From positions 3,417,501-3,481,500 of the forward strand of contig NC_085882.1 of assembly GCF_035222275.1 (NCBI RefSeq): a stretch of 64,000 bases of DNA, written 5' to 3'. This document shows, piece after piece, positions 43,501-54,074 of this stretch. Positions within the stretch are counted from its first letter, which is position 1. Every line of letters starts with the position of its first letter. The DNA comes from Podospora bellae-mahoneyi (lineage: Eukaryota; Ascomycota; Sordariomycetes; Sordariales; Podosporaceae). The notes beneath the pieces are model-generated. The model did no database searches, had not been told where the DNA came from, and saw only the letters and a program-made list of their open reading frames with translations. Made by a program: the position numbers and the translations under genes.

Positions 43501-43628
43501 AGGGCGGCCTTGATGTATTCGGTGCCCAGATCGACGCCCAGGACAGCGGAAACGGCAAAGACATGGGAGGAGAAGAGGAAGATGGCAGATAATAATATTG
43601 ACAACGGCGATAATGTTGGCCGCGCCAT
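40539..43628 (-). CDS. LHS1: ER lumenal Hsp70 nucleotide-exchange chaperone (GRP170/Lhs1)
   Basis: A single-exon gene, 1029 aa. Signal peptide (about 1-25), then the Hsp70-type ATPase domain opening with VLGVDLGTEYIKAAL and continuing with VFSIPPFYT, MVFDMGAGSTTATVL and ILHGGATRTPFVQ. A Ser/Ala-rich insert sits in the substrate domain (about 605-640), followed by the extended helical region of the Hsp110/GRP170 class. The protein ends in HDEL, the ER retrieval signal. Role: exchange factor for the ER Hsp70 Kar2/BiP and holdase in protein import and folding. The length fits the family. It converges with the tetraspanin-like gene. Confidence 0.95.
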   Translation of the reverse strand: MARPTLSPLSILLSAIFLFSSHVFAVSAVLGVDLGTEYIKAALVKPGIPLEIVLTKDSRRKEISAVTFKPSQNGPKKGTYPERAYGSDAMALAPRFPGDSFPNLKPLLGLPVDAAEVKEYAKRHPALQLVAHKVKGTAAFKSAGAFTQEEEAWLVEELLAMELQAIRANAEELAGKGSSVRSVVFSIPPFYTIEEKRAIELAADLAGLKVLSLITEGLAVGLNYATSRQFPNVNEGGKPEHHMVFDMGAGSTTATVLKFQSRTVKDIGKFNKTVQEVQVLGSGWDRTLGGDALNYLIVDDMISKFVESPKAQKASVTAESVIAHGRAIAKLTTSAEKVRHVLSANQVTGTSFEGLYDDIDFKYKLTRADFEEMASSQIERVSIAVQNALTAAGLEVKDLDSVILHGGATRTPFVQKQLEKALGGSDKLRTNVNSDEAAVFGAGFRAAEISPSFRVKEIRISEAAVYPAGMRWNTDEGKPKHQRLWTASSYFGAPAKELTFTNKEDFSVNFYQALESAEADTKVLATQNLTATVAELVEKHKCDKADVKVKVGVRLTNEDGEVDVTKVTVECETETAEKAGIVDGVKNLFGFGKKEQKPLEGDSESESADASSSSTDSSSSTTASSSAASSASASASASASADGKPAEPKRELIVIPVKFTLEKSGIPQLSKADLTAIKDRLKAFQASDRARRQREEALNQLESYTYKVRDIVENEEFVRVSTAEERAKIEKQNSEDSDWLYGDGADATEKVLKQRLTNLQKLVTPVQHRIEELAKRPELIKDLKDALNSTQHFVADIKKQIAEHEAFLSAQASASASSSTTSTESSTVTEAPASSADDFDGLEDEPSSSTKTATSMEDLNKDRGPVPPVYELADLKESEELYITISAWLEEKLIAQEKLGETDDPVLLVKDLVDRREKLDKAGMDLAMKGVRNFEKREKAKKAKTKSKTKTAKAKSTSTQKNGKPAAPTLKLQPGKDGKMPSQEELNEMLKEFLDKQQLENENQQEAKEPVFEDPVEKKEEEEGGHDEL

Positions 43629-44598
43629 GGTGGGCGAGTGTGTGCGTGTGGGTGTCGCCGAAACAACAATCGAGTCGGTGTTGTTATGTTGGTGTTGGTG
43701 TTGGTGGTGCTGGTGTTAGGTGGGAAAGTAGAGCTCCAGCCAGCTGTCACCCAAAAGGTACTTGTTCGAGTTCCCCGCCAATTTGGAGCTTGCTGTGGAT
43801 GAACAGGTAGATTGAATGCACCGCTACGCAAGAGTCAAAGGCAAGCAAGCGGCAGGCGACAGGAGATATCGCAAAGAAAATGGAGCAAAAGTTATAGATG
43901 TGGCCTCAACTGAGGAAGAGTCTGATGACCTTCCTTCTTCGTCTCTGGGATCTGGTGTTTCTTGTTCTATCAATCTGTTCCAAAATCCAAAGTGGCTACG
44001 CTGTTCACATCTTCTTGACAGCGCCCACAGACCCCTGTCCACTGATGCGACGCCCGAGCTTGGGCGAGCTTTGGCCAATCAGATCATCTCCGCTCACAAG
44101 ACCAGATCGGTATCTGATTAGCTAATTGCCAAGAGGGTGTCTTGGCATCAAAGAGCAAAGCCTGAAATTCAGTGTTCGAGATTAGCAGAAGGCTGCGTGC
44201 AGCATGAAACTAGCATATCTAAGACCGGAGCATCTTCATTCACTCATACTACTCCTTGACCACATGTCCCTTTTCAGCGCTTGACCGGAGGGTTTGCCGG
44301 GCCGGCGCCGTGAAGTGGGGCCGTTGAGCCGGCGAATGCGGCAGATGTCCCGGGACGTCTCATTACGTACAGATACCACAATGTTACGTTTCGGTCGTTT
44401 CGTCGACCAGCGGTCGTCTTTCCATGATTGGAATGCTCTAGAATCTAGACTTATCATCTATGTACAGCCATTGCAACTACCCTCCAAGGCTTTGGACAGT
44501 GCAGAATTAGGTTTGTACAAGTTAAGCAAGGCTGGCATTAGATCTTCCTTCACCCATTGCTGCCGTTGACAGCCCATCACGATATACTTCAACTAATG
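43629..44598. other. Promoter of LHS1 and 3' flank of DBP6
   Basis: About 970 bp, no gene recognised. A GTTGGT microsatellite lies at 43688-43717, in the likely 5' UTR of LHS1 (read as ACCAAC on its strand). Confidence 0.45.
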
Positions 44599-47172
44599 TC
44601 ACCTCCCCTCCTTCTTACCCTTCTTCCCCCTCGAAAATGTAGCCTCCTGCTGCAACTGCGCCAAAGCCCTCTCATAAGCCTGCACCCTCTCCTCACTGAA
44701 ATCCTCCACCTTGGCACCCTCCTCCTTCTCCCCAACCCCCTTCTCCTCCTTTTGGTCCAGACGGACCCTCTCAACCGGCGTGGTGCGCAAGATATTCGTA
44801 GAAGCTCCCTCTCCTTCACCAGCAAAATCCCTCCAGAACCGTCTAGCCTCGGAATGCTCCAACAATGTCCAAGCCGCACCTGCCCTGCCAGCACGGGCCG
44901 TCCTACCCACACGGTGGACGTAGGCTGTTTCGCTGATGGGGAGGTCGTAGTTGATGACGTGCTCCAGGTTTGGTAGATCGAGACCACGCGAGGCAATGTC
45001 GGAGGCGACAAGAATGCGGAGCTTGGCCTGCGTGAAGGCTCGTAAGGTCTGCGTGCGACGGATGGTTTTGGTGGTTGAGGTGAGGGTGCCAATGAGATGC
45101 GCCAATCCAGGTACCAAAATGGCCAAGAGGCGAGAAAGCCGGAGAGCGGCTTCGTTGGATTTGGTGAAGATGAGGGCAGAGCTGGCGAATTTGCCCTTGG
45201 TAGCCGGTGCCTTGGCTTTTGGTTTTGGCTCATCAGCTTCAGACTCCGAGGATGAATCAGAGTCGGAAGAGCTGGAACCAGAGTCGGAACCAGAGTCAGA
45301 GCCAGAGTCGGAATCAGAATCAGAATCAGAATCAGAGTCTGAGTCTGAGCCTGAAGAGGAATTTGATTCCGAACAAGAATCCGAGTCACTGCTCTCGGAT
45401 GCAGATGCTGTCTCTTCCTCCGCAACTTTCTCAACCAGGGGCACAGCGGCCAAAAGCTCGCTCTGAAGCAAGTCGACCAAGTACAGCGGCTTAAGACTTG
45501 GCTCGCGGACCTTGATGGCATACTCCTTGAGCAGAGGCGGCAACGACTGATCGCCAGCCTTGGTGCCTTCCAGCACAACCAGTTTTGGCCTTGAAAGCTT
45601 CAGCAGATTCAACATGCTGATATCGTGCGTCATGGTGGCACTCAGTATGACCTTTCGCACACCCTTCTTGTTGGACTTTGGGAACACCCGCCGTGATGGT
45701 CTTCGTTCCACGCTCAGCTTGTCCAATACCAGATTCAGCCACTGCTGAAAGTCCTGCGCCAGCAGTTTGTCGGCTTCATCGACCACTAACCAACGAACGT
45801 AGTCCAGTGTAAATCCCGGTGTCTGCTTGATATGCTCCACCAGACGACCAGGCGTGCAGATAAGCACATCAACCTTGGAGGCATAGTCCTCAGGGTTGAT
45901 AGTTTCGCTAGCAGTCCAACTTGACAACGCCTCCATCGAGTGGGCATCTTCCGCCGCGCCATATCTCGCCTTCTTTTCCACAATCGCCGATTGCTCCTCC
46001 TTGAACACCTTGTTACCCACAGCTGTCCCAATCTTGACTCGTTTCCCGCCATTTGAAGCAAAAGCAGCACCGCATGCCTCACACGTTTGCTGTACCTGCT
46101 GAACAAGATCTCTAGTCGGCAGCACAATCAACGCTCTGAGATTCGTGATCCGGCCATAGCTAATGTCCTGAATCATCGGCAAAACATATGACAACGTCTT
46201 TCCTGAACCAGTAGGAGCAGCCACCACCACATCTCCTTGTCTGTCGGGATTTGGCAACAGTAACGGCAACACGGCAGTCTGCACCGCGAAAGCCTCCTTG
46301 AACCCCTTGGACTGAAGAACCTTGGCTGGCTCGGCAGCAATCTTCAACTCCTCAAACGATTTCGTCGTACTTTCTGTAACTCGAATTGGCGAGGCAATCC
46401 ATTGCGGCAATGTTTCGTACGTCAATTTCGACTCGTCAAAAGCGACTGGTGCTGGCTGAGGGATCGGCTCGAGGCCGTGCTCCACGACTGGCTCCTCCTC
46501 TTGCTCTGGCTCGGCACCATCGACATCCATCTTGTCCTCGTCATCTTCAGGAGCCTGCGCCTGGAGAGCTTTTGCGACCTTCTCAAACACGGATTTATGC
46601 CTGCTCCGAACCGCATCATCGTCCTCTTCTGGTTCCTCGGCTTTTGGCTTCTTCTTCTTTTCTCGTTTTGGTTTCCGCTTGTATTGTTGTTCTTCGTTGG
46701 CGATATTCTCGGTTGACTCCGCTTCCTCGGCGACAGTTGGAGTGTCCTCCTCTTTGTCTTCTTGCTCTTCCTCCTCTACCCTCCTCCGCTTCTTGGGCTT
46801 TTCCTCTACCTCCCCCTCGTCGCCCTTGGACTCTTTGTTCTTTTTGCTCTTTGACTCCTTGGGTGTCTTTTCCTCCTCTTCGGTAGCCACTTTGGGTGTG
46901 TCGTCTACTGGGCCCGAGCTTGGCGCGCTGGGAGCTGGGGGCTCGTCATCGCCGAATACAATCTTGGTTGGCTGTGCTGTAGCGTCGATGCGCTTGGCGT
47001 ATGGTTGAAGCCATGACGACGTCTGTACTGGCACAGGGGCAGGCTCTGCATATTCTGACCCTTGCGGCAGTGGCTCTGGCTCTGGATCTCGGTAGACGGG
47101 CGGTGGCCGCACAGGTATGTCAGATGGATGCGACGCCTTTGGTTTTGGTGGGGGAATGTATCTGTTGTACAT
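44599..47172 (-). CDS. DBP6: DEAD-box RNA helicase DBP6 (60S ribosome assembly)
   Basis: A single-exon gene, 857 aa from the chosen start MYNRYIPPPKPK at 47172; the open frame continues 54 codons upstream without likeness to the family. The N-terminal third is acidic/basic low complexity (Glu/Lys-rich, KKRRRVEEEEQED). Helicase motifs: AAPTGSGKT (I), PTRDLVQQ (Ia), TPGRLVEH (Ib), VDEADKL (II), SATMTHD (III), LIFTKSNE (IV), VASDIASRGLDLPN (V) and HRVGRTARAGRAG (VI). A Ser/Asp run is inserted between motifs III and IV (45225-45420). Dbp6 acts in the nucleolus in early pre-60S particles. It shares a 447-bp divergent promoter with GPI3. Confidence 0.92.
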   Translation of the reverse strand: MYNRYIPPPKPKASHPSDIPVRPPPVYRDPEPEPLPQGSEYAEPAPVPVQTSSWLQPYAKRIDATAQPTKIVFGDDEPPAPSAPSSGPVDDTPKVATEEEEKTPKESKSKKNKESKGDEGEVEEKPKKRRRVEEEEQEDKEEDTPTVAEEAESTENIANEEQQYKRKPKREKKKKPKAEEPEEDDDAVRSRHKSVFEKVAKALQAQAPEDDEDKMDVDGAEPEQEEEPVVEHGLEPIPQPAPVAFDESKLTYETLPQWIASPIRVTESTTKSFEELKIAAEPAKVLQSKGFKEAFAVQTAVLPLLLPNPDRQGDVVVAAPTGSGKTLSYVLPMIQDISYGRITNLRALIVLPTRDLVQQVQQTCEACGAAFASNGGKRVKIGTAVGNKVFKEEQSAIVEKKARYGAAEDAHSMEALSSWTASETINPEDYASKVDVLICTPGRLVEHIKQTPGFTLDYVRWLVVDEADKLLAQDFQQWLNLVLDKLSVERRPSRRVFPKSNKKGVRKVILSATMTHDISMLNLLKLSRPKLVVLEGTKAGDQSLPPLLKEYAIKVREPSLKPLYLVDLLQSELLAAVPLVEKVAEEETASASESSDSDSCSESNSSSGSDSDSDSDSDSDSDSGSDSGSDSGSSSSDSDSSSESEADEPKPKAKAPATKGKFASSALIFTKSNEAALRLSRLLAILVPGLAHLIGTLTSTTKTIRRTQTLRAFTQAKLRILVASDIASRGLDLPNLEHVINYDLPISETAYVHRVGRTARAGRAGAAWTLLEHSEARRFWRDFAGEGEGASTNILRTTPVERVRLDQKEEKGVGEKEEGAKVEDFSEERVQAYERALAQLQQEATFSRGKKGKKEGR

Positions 47173-47619
47173 GTTGGAGTATTTAAAATCGCAAATGTCA
47201 TTAAAATGGTTCGCGATGTCAGAAAAGAGCTGGAGAATCAGATTCTTGTTTGGCTGCAAATCGGAGACGGGCGCAAAGAAAGTCGACATCCAAGCTCTCA
47301 GTCGAGCTCTGCGCAATTGGCAGTGGAGTCCCAACTTTTTTCTGGGGCTCGTCCAATTGCCAGCATTGACCGCTCTCGCTATCCCTGCTTATCGCTTATC
47401 GAGCCGTTCGAGGGTGGATCTACCCGTTCTTGGCAGCTCTCCCAAACACCGTCGCAGGCCAACGCGTGCGCCATCCAATCACTGGTGTCCCCTGAAGGGG
47501 CATTGGATGAAGCCATCTCACCCTCACTCACGACACTCACTCTTGTCTTCATGACAGCTCCATAACACTATCCTCAACTCACAAAAAATGACAGGGATCT
47601 CACACTCCCCCCATCCAAA
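47173..47619. promoter_or_regulatory. Divergent promoter of DBP6 and GPI3
   Basis: About 450 bp between the two start codons. No obvious TATA box. A Glu/Lys-type open frame upstream of DBP6 M1 is treated as 5' leader. Confidence 0.5.
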
Positions 47620-49111
47620 ATGGCGCCTACATACAACATCGCCATGGTCAGCGATTTCTTCTACCCGCAACCAGGCGGCGTAGAGAGCCACATCTACCAG
47701 CTCTCAACCAAGCTCATGGACAGGGGCCACAAAGTCATCATCATCACCCACGCCTACGAAGGCCGCACCGGAGTCCGCTATCTCACCAACGGCCTCAAGG
47801 TCTACCACGTTCCCTTCCTCGTCATCTTCCGCTCTGCCACCTTCCCGACCGTCTTCTCCTTCTTCCCCATCTTCCGCAACATCGTGCTCCGCGAGCGCAT
47901 CGACATTGTCCACGGTCACGCCAGTCTAAGCAACTTTTGCCATGAAGCCATCCTCCACGCTAGAACCATGGGTCTTCGGACTGTGTTTACCGATCATTCA
48001 CTGTTTGGCTTTGCGGATGCAGCCAGTATCCTCACCAACAAGTTGCTAAAATTCACTCTGAGTGATGTAGATCATGTCATTTGCGTGAGCCACACCTGGT
48101 AAACCCCCCTTTTCACCCCTTTTCTCACCCTCACGACTTACCCCCAACAGCAAAGAAAACACCGTCCTTCGCGCCTCCCTCGACCCCCTAATGGTCTCGG
48201 TCATCCCCAACGCCGTTGTAGCCGAAAACTTCAAACCCCTCTCCCCCTCTGAAAACCCCTCCTACCCACCCCCGGCCCGCCCTTTAGGTCCCCACGACAT
48301 CATCACCATCGTGGTCATCTCCCGCCTCTTTTACAACAAGGGCACCGACCTCCTCACCGCCGCCATCCCCCGCATCCTCGAAAACCACCCCAACACCCGC
48401 TTCATCATCGCCGGCTCCGGGCCCAAATCTATTGATCTAGAGCAAATGATTGAGCAGAATGTCCTCCAGGACAGGGTGGAGATGCTCGGTCCGATTCGTC
48501 ATGAAGAGGTGAGGGACGTGATGGTACGAGGACACATCTATCTCCATCCGTCACTGACGGAGGCGTTTGGGACGGTGATTGTGGAAGCGGCAAGTTGCGG
48601 GTTGTATGTAGTCTGCACGCAGGTCGGTGGGATCCCGGAGGTCTTGCCGAGTCACATGACGGTGTTTGCCAAGCCGGAGGAGGACGACCTGGTGGCTGCC
48701 ACGGGGAGGGCGATCGCCTCGATGAGGGCGAACAAAGTCCGCACAGAGTTGTTTCACGAGCAGGTGAGGGAGATGTACAGCTGGGAGAATGTCGCGGTGA
48801 GGACGGAGAGGGTGTATAACGGTATCTGCGGCGCGATTTCGGAGGGAGAGTTTTATGGGTATTATGAGGGGGATAATGCGAATAATAGCTGGAGCGCGAC
48901 GAGGGGGCGGTCGGGGGTGCAGAGTTTTGCGTTGATTGATCGGCTGAAGCGGTATTACGGGTGCGGGATCTGGGCGGGGAAGCTGTTTTGCTTGTGTGTG
49001 ATTGTGGATTATTTGCTGTTTTTGTTTTTGGAGCTGTGGTTTCCGAGAGAGGTGATTGATGTTTGTCCGGATTGGCCGAGGAAGAAGAGGAAGGATTTGA
49101 GTAGGGAGTAG
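47620..49111 (+). CDS. GPI3: GPI anchor N-acetylglucosaminyltransferase catalytic subunit (PIG-A/Gpi3)
   Basis: Exons 47620-48098 and 48151-49111; the intron is 52 nt (GTAAAC...CAG) and splits the Cys of VSHTCKENT. The product is 479 aa. The N-terminus [19 protein letters not shown] is diagnostic for [16 protein letters not shown] and the GT-B donor-site motif ([17 protein letters not shown]) follow. One membrane anchor sits near the C-terminus ([20 protein letters not shown]). It transfers GlcNAc from UDP-GlcNAc to phosphatidylinositol on the cytosolic face of the ER, the first step in GPI synthesis. The yapsin-like protease in this window would be one of many clients. Confidence 0.95.
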
Positions 49112-49391
49112 GGGAGTTTTTTGTTTTGTTTTTTTCTGGTCAAGCAGGTGTTTTTGGTGGGATGGGTTTGTGTATTTTATGTGGAATTTGGTATAGAATA
49201 ATAACACCCCAGTAGGAATAGGATTCTCGTCATGTTTGCCGACTAGGTATGCAAGGCAAGTATGAATCCCCCTTCTTTGCACCAACACTATCGTGTATGC
49301 TAACATTTTCTGTAGATGGTCAAGAAGGAAGGGAGAGAAAAAAAAAACACCATGGGTATCATCTTCACTCTCCCCACCTCAACCACTCCCC
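49112..49391. terminator. 3' region between convergent genes
   Basis: About 280 bp between the GPI3 stop and the stop of the next gene. It has T-rich (TTTTTTGTTTTGTTTTTTTC) and A-rich runs that can serve both 3' ends. Confidence 0.35.
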
Positions 49392-50450
49392 CTATTGCTG
49401 CCTAAAACCATGCCCGCCCCCCATCCCGTACGGCCTCAACATGCTCAGGCTCTGCATAATCACCCCCAGCTCCGCCCTCTCCTCCTCGTCCCAGTACATC
49501 TGCCCCTTCGCGATGCTGTTCTGCCAGTCCCCGACCATGTTCTGGATATCCCTCAGCAAGTCGTCCGCCTGTGCCATGTTCTCGATCGTCTTTGGGTGCG
49601 TCGACCAGTGGGACTCCTGCGCGGACCAGATCTTCATCCGGAGCTTGAACAAGGCGCGGAGGAGCTTGATGCACCGCTGGACCTCGACGGGAGAGGCTTT
49701 GGCCTGCTTGGAAAAGTCGCTCGGTTTGGGGAGCGAGTTGTTGACGGGTTGGGGCTGGGGTTGGGTTTTCCTGATGGTAAAAGGGCGAGGCGGTGGTGGT
49801 TTGGAGTCTTGTTGCTGTTGCGGAGGCTGTGGGGGGAAGTTGTTGTAGCCGCGGTTGGAGGCGCCGAGGCTGTCGCTGCTGTATCTGGTGTCGGGGGTGC
49901 TCACGCCTCCGCCGTAGGAGCTGGGGTTGCTGCTGCCGCTGGTGTAGATGTTGGTCAGGCTGTTGTGTTGACTGTTTGGTGTCGGGGGGGTTCCGGGGGG
50001 GATCGGGTGGTTCTGGTATTGGTTTGGCCCGAGAAGCTGATTGAAGCTTTGCGTTGGGGGTGCATACGAAGATGGGGCAGGCTGGTACTGAACGGGGACC
50101 GGAGGAGCAGAGTATTGCACCGGTGTCGGTGCCGGGCGGCCGTATCCCAGGTCGTATTGCGATGCTGCTGGAGGAGCGGGATTTTGAGGGGGAGGGCGAT
50201 ATGGCAGGAACCCGCCGTTGTTGTCTTCCTCGATGGGGCCGAGGTTATTGCGGCCGGGAAGAGCCCCTGAGTATCGAGATGAGACAGACATGGAAGAATA
50301 CCTCTGCGAATTCATGCCTGCGTTTCTCGGAGCCGATTTGTTGTAGTCCGCCCCATAAGGGTTATCATTGTTCGGGGCTGCTTGGGAGGATGCTTTGAGA
50401 GAGCTCATGCTCTTTCGGCGATCAAGCCATCCTTTGACACGGCTGGCCAT
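49392..50450 (-). CDS. Conserved hypothetical protein with proline-rich middle and helical C-terminus, 352 aa
   Basis: An intact single exon. Residues 1-30 are basic (MASRVKGWLDRRKSMSSLKAS). Residues 50-240 are rich in Pro, Gln, Tyr and Ser and probably disordered. The last 110 residues are a well-ordered helical domain (VQRCIKLLRALFKLRMKIW, then AQADDLLRDIQNMVGDWQ, YWDEEERAELGVIMQSL). I recognise the style of a fungal-specific protein but no named family. It is likely cytosolic or cortical; no TM or signal peptide. Confidence 0.75.
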   Translation of the reverse strand: MASRVKGWLDRRKSMSSLKASSQAAPNNDNPYGADYNKSAPRNAGMNSQRYSSMSVSSRYSGALPGRNNLGPIEEDNNGGFLPYRPPPQNPAPPAASQYDLGYGRPAPTPVQYSAPPVPVQYQPAPSSYAPPTQSFNQLLGPNQYQNHPIPPGTPPTPNSQHNSLTNIYTSGSSNPSSYGGGVSTPDTRYSSDSLGASNRGYNNFPPQPPQQQQDSKPPPPRPFTIRKTQPQPQPVNNSLPKPSDFSKQAKASPVEVQRCIKLLRALFKLRMKIWSAQESHWSTHPKTIENMAQADDLLRDIQNMVGDWQNSIAKGQMYWDEEERAELGVIMQSLSMLRPYGMGGGHGFRQQ

Positions 50451-51214
50451 GGTTGATGATCTTTACAGATGGTACAGAAAAGAATAGTACAATACAGCAA
50501 AGGCAATGACTGAGGTCTGTCCAAAGGGGCAACAAGGAGGAGGTTATGCAAGATTGTATTTCTGACTCTGAGTTCAAGTTCCAGTCAGAGGAGCCAAAGA
50601 GTAAAGAGGATACTGGGGGCAAGTGCAAGGTGAGGAAAAGACGAGGACTTGATGGCCGCCGAGGCACACCAGGGGACTTTTGGTGGCCAAGCAGCCCATC
50701 CGGTCCCCCTTGACAGGTATTTGTGTATCTCGACAGCCCGCACTGTGTACAAGTTGAGCGTGTAAGCCGTGTGCAAGAACAGCCGCTCTAGAACCCCTGC
50801 ACGTAGAGCTGAGGCTTGCATTAGGTCGCCTGCAGCTAGGGTAGCTTTGGGCGCGCCAAACGACAGTCGGATTGGGCATTGGCACAAGGCTCTCAAGGGA
50901 GCCTTTGTATTGGCAGACTCGTAGTTCTAGCCCCCAAGGTAGACTCAAGATGGCTTAGAAATGGGGATGGTTCGCAGTTCGAGATTTCCACGGAAAGGGA
51001 TCGATATCGGTGTCGTCTTTTTCCGGAGCTGGCTGACATTCACTGCCTAATCCAGCTGCCCGCTTCTCACTTTTCGCGTATGGCTCTCTTCCGCTGGATA
51101 CCTATTCTGACGACCCCCGACTAAAGCTGTTGCAACAAGTAAGAGCACTATGGATGGGTTTTCTCTTGGGTCTGCGAAACAGAACTCAACATTTCCAGTG
51201 ATCCGGGGCTACCC
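50451..51214. other. Intergenic, nothing recognised
   Basis: Holds the 5' flank of the 352-aa gene and the 3' flank of the Hsp70-like gene. Confidence 0.4.
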
Positions 51215-54074
51215 CTATTCCAAGGCTATCTTCCTCGACGCCAATGTAGTGTCCCCACTCTTGATGCTTACAGTCACCTCGTCAAACACCTGAATCTCAA
51301 CCACGACATGGAACTGCAACTGCCTCCCTTGTTGCTTGTTTCCCGTCTCCACGGGAACAATATGTGCCTGCGGAACATCGGTCAAATTGACCTTCAATGT
51401 ATACATCTGTTCAGACTCTAGGTTGGATATTAGCAAAGGGTTAATCATCAACATTTGCCACGACCTGTGCGTACCCTCTTTGACCATGCTCATCGCTGTC
51501 GGTGCCTTGTCTCTTGACGAGGACAAAAATACAACATCCCGAAAGACGGCCGCCGGCTGTTGTGGTACTCCGCGCCCACCTCGTTTGTTCTGCAACTGTG
51601 TGCCAGGGAATTCGCTTGCGTTCATCGAGAAGTGTAATTCGTATCTTGCCACTGTGGGTTTGTTGGGGAGAATCGCGTCGCCTTTCTGGATAAACCAACG
51701 GATTTGGTCCGTTGCCCATTGGATGCCCTGGGCATCGACATCGATGTCGCTGCGGGCGTGGTTCTCGTACGAAGCGAATGGCCTGCGCACCTTGATGCCG
51801 TAATATCGTGGGCAGCTTATAACATGCTTGGGCTTCTCAGTGTAGACACCCAGAGACTTGATGATGGCACCTCTGGCGACGGCAGCCCACGAGCCGTTTC
51901 CTTCTTCAAGCTCAATCTTTTGCTTGGTGCAAAACTCCTTGACCCTTTGGATCAGGTATTTGTTCTGCGCAAACCCGCCAGAAAGGAAGACGGTCTGTGA
52001 AGGTTTAGCGTGTGCTCACAGCCATCAGGCGTGGGAGGGCGGATTGCTTACCTTGACCGGAAGCTCTTCTCCCAGCTTGATTTGAGTTACAGCTTGCTGA
52101 ATAAGATAGACAGTCTTGTTGACCGATCGGTCAAACATCTTTTTCAAGTCGGCCCTGGTAGATGGCATGTAAGAATACGCCATCAGCACATTGGTCACAA
52201 TGACTTACGGTGTTATACTCAGCGCTCCGTTCGAGACACCCTTCATTTCCTCAGAGATGCGGAAGCTCTTGGGCAAATAGATAGGAGCTGTTAATCCGCT
52301 CTCCTTTCCGTCGTAACTGTGCTTGATGACCTGGAACTTCTCTTGTATGCCACGAAGTGTAGGCCTCATGATAGTATGCCCTCCAGCAGCATGCTTGACA
52401 CCTTCCGTGGTGAGCTGCTGCCAGGCCTTGTCCCCTAACTGGTACGCTGCGAAAGCCTCGAAGTCATCGTCGACGCAAGTCGACCCACAAGTAGCGCCTG
52501 GGAAAAGTTAGCGGACCCAGTCAGGCAACAATAATCAGCAAGCTTACCCAAAGGATTTCCGACTTGGTCCAGCTTCATCTCCTTCTTCTCGTAGTCAATG
52601 TCCACAACTTTGTAACAAGCAAGATCCTATCACAGCAGGTCTGATTAGACTTGGTCTTTGTCATGAATGCTAGGGAAAGACTCACAACGGTCCCACCGCC
52701 AGCATCGACCACAATGAAACAATCATTCTGTTTTGCCTTATCAGTCAAGTTCAACACTGGCCAAGGTAGCCATAAACTGCGGGCTCGTACCTTTCTGAAC
52801 CGCACCCGGTTGTTCTTCCATGCCTCACGAAGCGTAAAGTGAGCACAGGCAACCGGCTCAGAGACAAATGAAATGTTCTCCAGCTTGGGGAAGAGGTCAT
52901 GATTAAAGGCTGCCCGAACGGCACGGTACGTAGAGTTGAGGGCTCGGTCTGACCAAATCTACTTGATGAGTTAGCCACATACAGTACAAGGCATGGGAAA
53001 ATAAGCACTTACTGCTGGATGAGTGACAGCCAAGTCTATGGCAACATTTGACAGCACATGCCTGCCAAGCTCAGTGGTGATGATCTTTTCTGTCTTCTCT
53101 GCAATCTCATTTAAGTAGTCCTTGACAATCTCCTCGGGTTCTTTGGCAAGATGCTCGGGAATGCCGTTCTCGATCACTTCCTCCTCGCTGAGGTCCATAT
53201 CGCGAAGTTCCTTGAGCAACTCGCTCAGGGTCCGCAGCTCGTCGAGGCGAGTGCCCATTGCCTCGAGCTGAATCTTTGTCTTCTTCAACACCAGGGAGTT
53301 ATCGTCAATGTCGTAGCCATACTGTGCACAGCCTTTAGGCGTGACGGAGTAGGACAGTTGGGATGGGACTTTTTCCTGCTCTTCCTTTGGTGGCCAAGCT
53401 GTGATTACTTTGATGTCTTCTGTGAATTCCTCCAACCCGCGATGTTTCAAGTTGTTGGCAGATACGGGCAAATAAGCAACACCTGGTTTTGCCCGCAACA
53501 TCAGCGTGACATCTACCTAATGGGCAATCAAGGGGCTGGACATACCGGTGTAGGTGGTGCCATAGTCAAGAGCAATCTGCAGACGTGTTTCTCCTGTTGG
53601 TACAGCGGCCGGCTGTGCTGGTGGAGGAGGTTTTGGCATGACATCGGGCGTTCGTTGGCCTTCAAATTGCAGTTGGACTGATCGCTGTCCCTGGCCACCC
53701 TGGGTTTTCACATTGACCTGACCTCCAAATGATGGGGCTGTCAGAGGTGGCATAGGGCTACTGAAGCTTGCCGGGCCCGGGGGTTGCCATTGGGATGGCG
53801 GAGCTGAAACTGGGGGACGGGGATCTTTTTGAGAGCCATATGCTGATGCCGAGAGCTTGTATGAAGACGGGGATGTCGTCGACGCCGGGGCATCGTTCGT
53901 GCTCTGGGCAGCGGGAGAGGACGTTCGTTGCGGAGCTGTGTGCTTGTTTGAGAACAGTCCAGGAGGTAACCCCGTGAACGTGAATTGCCCAAATGCTTCA
54001 GATGTTGAGCCTGATTGTAAGGGGGGAGGTGGCGGCGGTTTAGCGGTAGGAGGGGGTGGTGTCGAGGAAGCCAT
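51215..54074 (-). CDS. Atypical Hsp70-like ATPase with proline-rich N-terminal extension
   Basis: Eight exons: 54074-53546, 53482-53013, 52958-52791, 52727-52686, 52626-52548, 52497-52209, 52154-52052 and 51994-51215; all seven introns have GT-AG ends and the frame closes to 819 aa. The first 160 residues are Pro/Ser-rich. The actin-like ATPase fold follows: phosphate-1 LQIALDYGTTYTGVAYL, phosphate-2 IVVDAGGGTVV, and adenosine motif VFLSGGFAQNKYLI. The usual Hsp70 substrate-binding domain is absent; the C-terminus is beta-rich instead. This resembles the HSPA12-type proteins expanded in filamentous fungi. Clients are unknown. The phosphate loops look intact, so ATP binding is likely. Confidence 0.85.

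Noticed and set aside
42009-43592. 527-codon open frame antisense to LHS1
   Set aside because: LHS1 has full homology and an HDEL end; the antisense frame is Leu/Gly/Val-rich without domain features, as expected from codon bias of the sense gene.
47173-47334. Upstream 54-codon extension of DBP6
   Set aside because: The extension lacks family resemblance; MYNRYIPPPKPK is the natural start of this helicase.
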